A stretch of DNA of 20,084 bases. Source: VGJW01 sp035286125 (lineage in GTDB: Bacteria; Cyanobacteriota; Sericytochromatia; S15B-MN24; VGJW01). Made by a program: the position numbers and the translations under genes. The notes beneath the pieces are model-generated. The model saw only the letters and a program-made list of their open reading frames with translations. It did not search any database and had not been told where the DNA came from. Positions 14,640 through 20,084 of the stretch are shown piece by piece (the first letter of the stretch is position 1; each line of letters opens with the position of its first letter). The stretch is from the NCBI GenBank assembly GCA_035286125.1, contig JAYKIS010000038.1, positions 1 through 20,084 on the forward strand. The letters run 5' to 3'.

Positions 14640-16664
14640 ATGCGTGGCTTCATCCCCGGAACGCGCCTGCGGCCGCTTCGCCCCGTGCGCGTGCGCCCGT
14701 CCGGACGCCTCGGCCTGCTGCTGGTCGCCCTGCTCGCCGGCTGCGCCGCCGTCGTGCGTCGGGAAGGCCCACCACCACCCGAGGCCCTCGTCGCCATGGC
14801 GAACCGCCTGGCTGCCGAACTGGGTTCAGGCGGTGCCGTCGGCGGTGCGGCCGTCGTGATCCGGGGCGAGGACACGGCCATGGCCTTCCATGGCGTCCGG
14901 GACCGAGCCGACGGTACCGCGGTCGATCGCAGCACCCGATTCCGCGCGGGATCCGTCACCAAGCTCTTCACGGCGCTCGAGGCCGCGAGGCTCGCCGACG
15001 AAGGCCTGATCGACCTTGACCTGCCCCTCGACACCTACCTGCCGGGTGCCCGACAATTGCGCGCCGAGGGAGCGGGCGTGCCCACGCTCAGGGACATCCT
15101 GACGCACCGCGCCGGCTTGCCCTGGAACCATCTGGCCGGGGCGTTGGGGCCGTGGGAGCGACGCAAGGCGCTGCGTGCCGAGCTCGACAAGCTGCCCGAG
15201 CGCGTGGCGGCCGATCCCCTGCCTTTTCCCCCGGGACTCGGCTATGCCTACAGCAACGTCGGCTACGCGCTCGTGGGCCTCGCGCTCGAACGCGTGACGG
15301 GGCGACGCTACGAGGCCCTGATCCAGGACCACTGGCTGACACCGCTCGCCATGCACGACTCGGGATTCGGGGCGATCCGGCTCGCCCAGGGCTACGAGCA
15401 GGGGCGTGCCGTGCCCGATGATGCCCTCCGGGACGTGCCGGCGGGCGGGCTGGTCTCGACGGCCGAGGACCTCGGGCGTTTCGCGAAGGCGATCCTGCGC
15501 GGGGGCCGGGACCACCATGGCCGGGCGCTCATGGCTCCCGGCACCTTGCGGGCGTGCCTGCTGCCGCAGGGTACGGCGGGGCCGCTGGATCTGGACTTCG
15601 CCATCGGGCTCGGGTGGCAACTGCGTGGCATCGAGACGGCGACGCCCTGCTGGCTGGCCCGGCACTCAGGCGTGGTCGGGGCGTTCCGGACCGAACTGGC
15701 GCTGGCCATCGACCGCGGGACAGGCGTGGTCCTGCTGAGCAACACGGCGGAATCCGAGGCCGCCTTGCTGCCCATCGCCCGCCTGGCTCTGGACGGCCTT
15801 GAGCCGACCGCCGGCCCCAGGCCCCTCGTGGCCGAAAACATCCCAGGCCTCAAGGTACCAGCCCCCCCCCGTCCGAAGGCCCCGCTGCCGCCCATCCGCT
15901 CCCTGGAAGGCCGCTATGCGATGCCCGGCGCGACCTTTGCCCTGCGACAGGTCGGGGAGAACCTCAGGTTCGATTGGGGCGGTCAGGCCATGCGCATCGT
16001 CGACGACGGACTCAGCCGATTCCGCATCGAGGCCCTGCTGCTGGGCTTCCTGCCTGTCACGCCGGGGCGGCTTTCGGGCATCCTCGCGATCCCCTCCGTC
16101 GAGGAGGATGGCATCTGGCTGATGCTGCGGCGGCCGGGCGGCTTCTGGACGATGGCCCGCAGGGTCGATCCCCGGCCCGTGCCGGCACCATGGCTGGCGG
16201 CGTGCGGGACATGGCAACCTGCCGACGCCGAGGGCCATGCGGTCGATGCCGTGACGTTGCGCCTCGAGGACGGCCACCTGCTTGGCGAGGTGCGCTACCG
16301 CAATGGCCTTGCCGAAACGCGGCACCTGACGCCTCTGGCCGACGACAGGGCCCTGCTGACGGGCTTCGGACGCGGCCTCGGAGAGGAATGGCGGCTCGCA
16401 GCCGAAGGGTCCGTGCTGCGTTATTCGGGTGTGGCCTTCAAGCGTCTTGAAGACACCCCGGCCACACCGGCGCCGAGTCCCGAGGCGACCTCGGCACCGG
16501 CAGCCGGCGAGGCGAGTGGCGACGAAGCCGGCGAAACGCCCGTCCCGTCAGGGAGCGAAGCGGATGCCGGCCTTGTCCAGCCTGTCGAAGGCTTCGACCA
16601 AGGTCGCCTCGGGAGCAACGAGGCTGATGCGGAAGAAGCCTTCCCCTCCAGCCCCGAACCCTGA
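14640..16664 (+). CDS. Serine beta-lactamase-like hydrolase, lipoprotein
   Basis: The ATG at 14640 gives 674 aa with a long basic N-terminus and a lipobox LAGC (C35); GTGs at 14685 and 14691 are possible starts that would give a more usual signal length. The catalytic domain (about 45-385) is of the class C beta-lactamase/esterase type. S105-VT-K108 is in GSVTKLF, Y204-S-N206 in YAYSNVGYA, H342-S-G344 replaces KTG, and LTHRAGLPW (154-162) and GGLVSTAEDLGRF (269-281) are present. Residues 386-600 form a second, strand-rich domain that could be lipocalin-like. Residues 605-674 are Pro/Ala/Glu-rich, and the last 38 are encoded antisense to the aminotransferase gene. It likely acts on D-amino-acid peptides or esters outside the membrane. 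A nine-C run lies at the domain junction. Confidence 0.88.
   Translation: MRGFIPGTRLRPLRPVRVRPSGRLGLLLVALLAGCAAVVRREGPPPPEALVAMANRLAAELGSGGAVGGAAVVIRGEDTAMAFHGVRDRADGTAVDRSTRFRAGSVTKLFTALEAARLADEGLIDLDLPLDTYLPGARQLRAEGAGVPTLRDILTHRAGLPWNHLAGALGPWERRKALRAELDKLPERVAADPLPFPPGLGYAYSNVGYALVGLALERVTGRRYEALIQDHWLTPLAMHDSGFGAIRLAQGYEQGRAVPDDALRDVPAGGLVSTAEDLGRFAKAILRGGRDHHGRALMAPGTLRACLLPQGTAGPLDLDFAIGLGWQLRGIETATPCWLARHSGVVGAFRTELALAIDRGTGVVLLSNTAESEAALLPIARLALDGLEPTAGPRPLVAENIPGLKVPAPPRPKAPLPPIRSLEGRYAMPGATFALRQVGENLRFDWGGQAMRIVDDGLSRFRIEALLLGFLPVTPGRLSGILAIPSVEEDGIWLMLRRPGGFWTMARRVDPRPVPAPWLAACGTWQPADAEGHAVDAVTLRLEDGHLLGEVRYRNGLAETRHLTPLADDRALLTGFGRGLGEEWRLAAEGSVLRYSGVAFKRLEDTPATPAPSPEATSAPAAGEASGDEAGETPVPSGSEADAGLVQPVEGFDQGRLGSNEADAEEAFPSSPEP
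15862..15870 (+). repeat. Nine-cytosine homopolymer inside the hydrolase gene
   Basis: Nine consecutive C bases encode part of a Pro-rich linker (VPAPPRP) between the catalytic and C-terminal domains. The current length keeps the gene in frame. A change of one base would remove the second domain. Confidence 0.85.
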
Positions 16665-17738
16665 ACCCGGCGTGAAGACGACGCCCGTCCGGTCGATGAC
16701 GTCGGCGACGAAGTCGTAGGCCTTGGCACCGCCTGGCACAGGGGCCCAGACGTACATCGTCGCCTTGGGCGGCGTCAGGTTCCAACCCAGCCGGTTCAGA
16801 CCGGCGACAACGACATCGCGACGGCGCTGGTACAGGGCGATCAGGTCGTCGACGTGCTTCTGGGGCAGCGCGAGGGCAGCGGTCGCGGCGTCCTGGATGG
16901 CCCCGAAGATGCCGTAGTCCATGTTGGTCTTGATGCGGTAGAGCTCGTGCAGGATCTTGGCGTTGCCCACCACGAAGCCCACGCGCCAGCCGGCCATGTT
17001 GTAGGTCTTGGACATGGTGTGGAACTCGACCGCATGGTCCTTGGCACCCGGCAATTCGAGCAGGGAGGTCGGCCGGTAGCCGTCAAAGGCCAGTTCGGCA
17101 TAGGCGAGGTCGTGGGCCAGGACCAGGTCGTGGCGCTTCGCAAAGGCCAGCGTCTCTTCATGGAAGGAACGCGGCGCAACGGCAGCCGTCGGATTGCTGG
17201 GGAAGTTGTAGAACATCACCTTGGCGCGCTCGAGGTCCGCATGGGGAATCTCGGTCCAGTCCGGCAGGAAGTCTCGCTCCGCGCGGGCCCGGACGAGCGA
17301 CAGGCGCCCCCCGGCCAGCAAGGTTCCCCGGTGATGGACGGGGTAGCTGGGGTCGGGCGTGATCGTGACGTCCCCCGGATTGATGAAGGCCATGGCCAGC
17401 TTGGCCAGACCTTCCTTGGAGCCGATCAGGGGCAGGACCTCGGTCTCGGCATCGAGCTCGACGCCGTAGCGACGGCCGTACCAGTCGGCGATCGCCTTGC
17501 GGAAGGCCAGCTTGCCCTTGAAATTCGGGTAGCGGTGGTTGGCCGGGTCGGCCACGGCACGCTGCATGGCCTCGAGGACCTCGGGCGGCGTCGGCTGGTC
17601 CGGGGAGCCGATGCCGAGATCGATGCAGACGAGGCCCTTGGCCTCGGCCTGGGCGCGCAGGATTTCGAGCTGGGCGGTGGCGTAGGGCGGAATCAGGCCG
17701 AGCCGGTCGGCCGGGGCGGCGGGGTGGGTCGTGGTCAC
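16548..17738 (-). CDS. dapL: Class I/II PLP aminotransferase, LL-diaminopimelate aminotransferase/AlaC group
   Basis: The GTG at 17738 has AGGAG six bases upstream on the minus strand, giving 396 aa; the frame is open 48 codons further without a binding site. It is a fold-type I aminotransferase: RLGLIPPY (12-19), LGIGSPDQPTPPEV (41-54), GSKEGLAKL (107-115), NFPSNPT (178-184), HDLAYAEL (209-216), the PLP lysine K244 in SKTYNMAGWR, and R370 (FFRIS) for the substrate carboxylate. The closest groups I know are DapL-type enzymes, which convert tetrahydrodipicolinate directly to LL-diaminopimelate for lysine and peptidoglycan, and AlaC-type alanine transaminases; the choice is not certain. It is divergent from gyrB. 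Its last 117 bases overlap the convergent hydrolase gene. Confidence 0.85.
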   Translation of the reverse strand: MTTTHPAAPADRLGLIPPYATAQLEILRAQAEAKGLVCIDLGIGSPDQPTPPEVLEAMQRAVADPANHRYPNFKGKLAFRKAIADWYGRRYGVELDAETEVLPLIGSKEGLAKLAMAFINPGDVTITPDPSYPVHHRGTLLAGGRLSLVRARAERDFLPDWTEIPHADLERAKVMFYNFPSNPTAAVAPRSFHEETLAFAKRHDLVLAHDLAYAELAFDGYRPTSLLELPGAKDHAVEFHTMSKTYNMAGWRVGFVVGNAKILHELYRIKTNMDYGIFGAIQDAATAALALPQKHVDDLIALYQRRRDVVVAGLNRLGWNLTPPKATMYVWAPVPGGAKAYDFVADVIDRTGVVFTPGSGFGAGGEGFFRISLVAPEATLVEAFDRLDKAGIRFAP

Positions 17739-17851
17739 GCGGAGCTCCTGCGGTTGGAATTGGGCCGGTCGGTCACGGCAGGGTTCATCATACCCACTGG
17801 GCCGGGCGCATGCCCGGGTTGCTTGCGTCATGCGCCTTCCCGCCTGTCCTC

Positions 17852-17859
17852 GGGGGGGG
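17852..17859 (+). repeat. Eight-guanine run in the gyrB leader
   Basis: Eight consecutive G bases lie about 50 bases before the gyrB start, in the 170-base divergent region shared with the aminotransferase gene. I found no convincing promoter hexamers in that region. A length change here would not alter a protein but could affect expression. Confidence 0.7.
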
Positions 17860-17908
17860 CGCGTGGTACCATGGCATGGCACAAAGACGACCTGTCCCTG
17901 GAGGTTCC

Positions 17909-19888
17909 ATGCTGATTGAAGCCACCGAGCACACGCCTTCGGGTACCGCCGTCGGCGCCGGGACTGCCTACGGGGCGGACCAGATCCAGGTCCTCGAGGG
18001 GCTCGAACCTGTCCGCAAGCGCCCCGGCATGTACATCGGCAGCACGGGCGAGCGCGGCTTGCACCACCTCGTCTGGGAAGTCGTCGACAACTCGATCGAC
18101 GAGGCGCTCGCCGGCTTCTGCCGCAACATCACCATCACGCTCCGTGCCGACGGCTCCATGGAAGTGGTCGACGACGGCCGCGGCATTCCCGTCGAGCTTC
18201 ACCCCAAGACGGGCAAGAGCACGCTCGAAACCGTCCTGACGGTCCTGCATGCCGGCGGCAAGTTCGGGGCTGGCGGCTACAAGGTATCGGGCGGCCTGCA
18301 CGGCGTGGGTGTCTCGGTCGTCAACGCCCTGTCCGAGTGGTGTGAGGTCGAAGTCCTGCGCGACGGCCGTCGCTGGGCCCAGAGCTACAGCCGTGGCCTG
18401 CCCGTGACCGAGTTGCGCGACCTGGGTCCTGCCGAGGGTACCGGGACGACGACGCGATTCAAGCCGGACGGGACGATCTTCGAGACGACGCTGTTCTCGC
18501 GCGACATCCTGGTGGGCCGTTTCCGCGAGATGGCTTTCCTGAACCGCGGCGTCACGCTGAACTTCCATGTCGAGCACCAGGAGACCGGCCCCGACGGCGC
18601 ACCGCTGGGCCCCAAGGTGACCGAGTCCGAGGTCTTCCACTACGAAGGCGGCCTCAGGGACTTCGTCGCCTACCTGAACGAGAACAAGGACTGCCTCCAT
18701 AACGACGTCCTGCACATGGAAGGCGAGCGTGACGGCGTGGTCGTCGAGGTGGCCATGCAGTACACCACCGGCTATTCCGAGACCATCCTGTCCTTTGCCA
18801 ACAACATCAACACCATCGACGGCGGCACGCACCTGACGGGCTTCCGCAACGTGCTGACCCGCCTGCTCAACGAATACGGACGCAAGGCCAACCTGCTCAA
18901 GGACACCCAGCAGAACCTTTCGGGCGACGACGTCCGCGAAGGGCTGACCTCGGTCGTGTCCGTCAAGGTGCCCGAACCCCAGTTCGAGGGTCAGACCAAG
19001 GGCAAGCTCGGCAACACCGAGGTCCTCGGCATCGTCCAGGCCATCGTGGCCGACAAGCTGGGCCACTACCTGGAGAGCCAACCCTCCTTCACCAAGTCCG
19101 TGATCGGCAAGGCGGTCGATGCCCTGCGCGCACGCGAAGCCGCCCGAAAGGCGCGGGAACTGACGCGCCGCAAGAGCGCCCTCGAGTCCTCGACCCTGCC
19201 CGGCAAGCTGGCGGACTGCTCGGACAACGACCCGCAGCGCGCCGAGCTGTACCTGGTCGAGGGGGACAGCGCAGGCGGTTCGGCCAAGCAGGGACGCGAC
19301 CGTCGCTTCCAGGCCATCCTGCCCCTGCGCGGCAAGATCCTGAACACGGAACGGGCCCGCATCGACAAGATCTACGCCAACGAGGAAATCCAGGCGATGA
19401 TCGTGGCCATCGGCACCGGCATCGCAGATACCTTCGATGTGGCCAAGCTCCGCTACCACAAGGTCATCATCATGACCGACGCGGATGTCGACGGTGCCCA
19501 CATCCGGACGCTGCTGCTGACATTCTTCTTCCGCTATGCCAAGGAACTCGTCGAGCACGGCCACATCTACATCGCCCAACCGCCGCTCTACAAGGCCGAG
19601 AAGGGCAAGAAGACCCTCTACTGCTACAACGACCGCGAACTCGAGGCCGCCCGGGCCGAGTTGGGGGACAACTGCACGGTCAGCCGATTCAAGGGCTTGG
19701 GCGAGATGATGCCGGAGCAGCTTTGGGAAACCACCATGAACCCGGCAACCCGGACCCTGCTTCAGGTCGACATCGAGGACGCCGCCGAGTCGGACCGCCT
19801 CTTCAACGTCCTGATGGGCGACAAGGTGGAACCGCGCCGTGCCTTTATCCAGCAACACGCCCTCGAGGTCCGAAACCTCGACGTCTGA
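17909..19888 (+). CDS. gyrB: DNA gyrase subunit B
   Basis: The ATG at 17909 has GGAGG four bases upstream; the frame runs further back without a site. GyrB is the ATPase subunit of gyrase (with GyrA), introducing negative supercoils. At 659 aa it is the short form. GHKL ATPase motifs: EVVDNSIDEAL (57-67, catalytic E57, Mg ligand N61), VVDDGRGIP (86-94), GGLHGVGVSVVN (128-139). Transducer loop lysine region: NNINTIDGGTHLTGFR (298-313). Toprim: EGDSAGGSAKQGRDR (451-465, E451) and TDADVDGAH (523-531, D524/D526/D528). The C-terminal gyrA-binding part has FKGLGEMMPEQLWETTMNP (594-612) and ends RNLDV. Toprim residues and TTM-NP-x-TR favour GyrB over ParE, as does the YS-x-T-xLSFANNI region. Motifs most resemble cyanobacterial GyrB. 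Confidence 0.97.
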   Translation: MLIEATEHTPSGTAVGAGTAYGADQIQVLEGLEPVRKRPGMYIGSTGERGLHHLVWEVVDNSIDEALAGFCRNITITLRADGSMEVVDDGRGIPVELHPKTGKSTLETVLTVLHAGGKFGAGGYKVSGGLHGVGVSVVNALSEWCEVEVLRDGRRWAQSYSRGLPVTELRDLGPAEGTGTTTRFKPDGTIFETTLFSRDILVGRFREMAFLNRGVTLNFHVEHQETGPDGAPLGPKVTESEVFHYEGGLRDFVAYLNENKDCLHNDVLHMEGERDGVVVEVAMQYTTGYSETILSFANNINTIDGGTHLTGFRNVLTRLLNEYGRKANLLKDTQQNLSGDDVREGLTSVVSVKVPEPQFEGQTKGKLGNTEVLGIVQAIVADKLGHYLESQPSFTKSVIGKAVDALRAREAARKARELTRRKSALESSTLPGKLADCSDNDPQRAELYLVEGDSAGGSAKQGRDRRFQAILPLRGKILNTERARIDKIYANEEIQAMIVAIGTGIADTFDVAKLRYHKVIIMTDADVDGAHIRTLLLTFFFRYAKELVEHGHIYIAQPPLYKAEKGKKTLYCYNDRELEAARAELGDNCTVSRFKGLGEMMPEQLWETTMNPATRTLLQVDIEDAAESDRLFNVLMGDKVEPRRAFIQQHALEVRNLDV

Positions 19889-19929
19889 GGCCCGGTGACA
19901 AGGTCGCCGGACTGGGGCACGAGATCCTC

Positions 19930-20084
19930 ATGCGCTTGCCCACACGCCTCGTCGCCCTCCTCGCCACTCTGGCAGGTTGCGCGGCCGTGGGCACCAATGC
20001 CGCACCCAAGCTGACCTCGCGACTCGACACAGGGCCCGGAATCATCCTTGCCACCGGCACGCCGGCACCGGCACAGCCTGCCGC
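19930..20084 (+). CDS. Start of a lipoprotein gene (partial)
   Basis: An ATG 41 bases after the gyrB stop opens a frame that runs off the window. The first residues MRLPTRLVALLATLAGC are a lipoprotein signal with lipobox LAGC (C17), followed by AAVGTNAAPKLTSRLDTGPG and an Ala/Pro/Thr-rich stretch. Third positions are GC-biased as in the other genes. The binding site is weak (CACGAGATC). No family can be assigned from 51 residues. The short gap makes co-transcription with gyrB possible. Confidence 0.68.
   Translation, partial: MRLPTRLVALLATLAGCAAVGTNAAPKLTSRLDTGPGIILATGTPAPAQPA

Noticed and set aside
17739..17908. Promoter hexamers for gyrB
   Set aside because: No pair of -35/-10-like sequences with acceptable spacing and match could be found; TACCAT at 17867 has no partner.
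17828..19858. 676-codon open frame antisense to gyrB
   Set aside because: It mirrors a conserved gyrB gene; open antisense frames are expected in very GC-rich DNA and it has no recognisable motif.
19864..19880. Hairpin (CGAGGT/ACCTCG) at the end of gyrB as a terminator
   Set aside because: It lies inside the last codons of gyrB, is only 6 bp, has no T tract, and the next gene follows closely; it probably reflects codon choice.

Overview
This is a gene-dense bacterial stretch of high GC content (roughly two thirds GC by eye, with strongly GC-biased third codon positions). Starts are often GTG, and Shine-Dalgarno sites of the AGGAG type are clear at most genes. The best taxonomic marker is a complete gyrB whose product is 659 aa. 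It lacks the large insertion that makes proteobacterial GyrB about 800 aa, and its motifs resemble cyanobacterial GyrB. Together with a DapL-type aminotransferase, a FapA/DUF342 protein and many Ala/Pro-rich N-terminal tails, this tentatively suggests a deep-branching, non-photosynthetic relative of Cyanobacteria (Sericytochromatia-like). That placement is inference only. No tRNA, rRNA, CRISPR array, phage or insertion sequence was seen.

Layout. Positions 1-500 hold the 3' end of an unknown gene converging on a small unknown protein, with a perfect 15-bp hairpin between them. Positions 730-3570 carry a run of plus-strand genes: a secreted His-rich PF03640-type protein, an alpha/beta-hydrolase-like protein, a lower-GC two-TM protein and a lipoprotein with a Tat-like motif. 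Positions 3660-7730 hold four minus-strand genes (Ala/Pro-rich helical protein, eight-EF-hand protein, helical protein, SAM methyltransferase) around one plus-strand BI-1/YccA membrane protein. Positions 7881-9751 hold an M28 peptidase lipoprotein overlapping a CPBP intramembrane protease, converging on a Sua5-type tRNA t6A synthase (minus strand). Positions 10804-14118 look like an operon: an unknown protein with a Cys-His-Asp papain/transglutaminase-like signature, a ClsB-like phospholipase D protein joined to it by a GTGA start/stop overlap, and a FapA-family protein. Positions 14106-17738 hold a QueD-like protein with altered metal ligands (minus), a serine beta-lactamase-like lipoprotein (plus) and a DapL/AlaC-type aminotransferase (minus). 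gyrB and the start of another lipoprotein gene close the window.

The housekeeping functions are gyrB, the Sua5-type t6A synthase and the aminotransferase. Envelope functions dominate the rest: three to four lipoproteins, two proteases, a phospholipid synthase, BI-1 and secreted proteins. No single pathway ties the window together. Genes are packed tightly, and three convergent pairs overlap at their 3' ends (27, 13 and 117 bp). The most unusual items are the eight-EF-hand protein, the QueD-like protein without two of three expected zinc ligands, the 117-bp antisense overlap into the aminotransferase gene, and the candidate cysteine-enzyme/phospholipase D pair.
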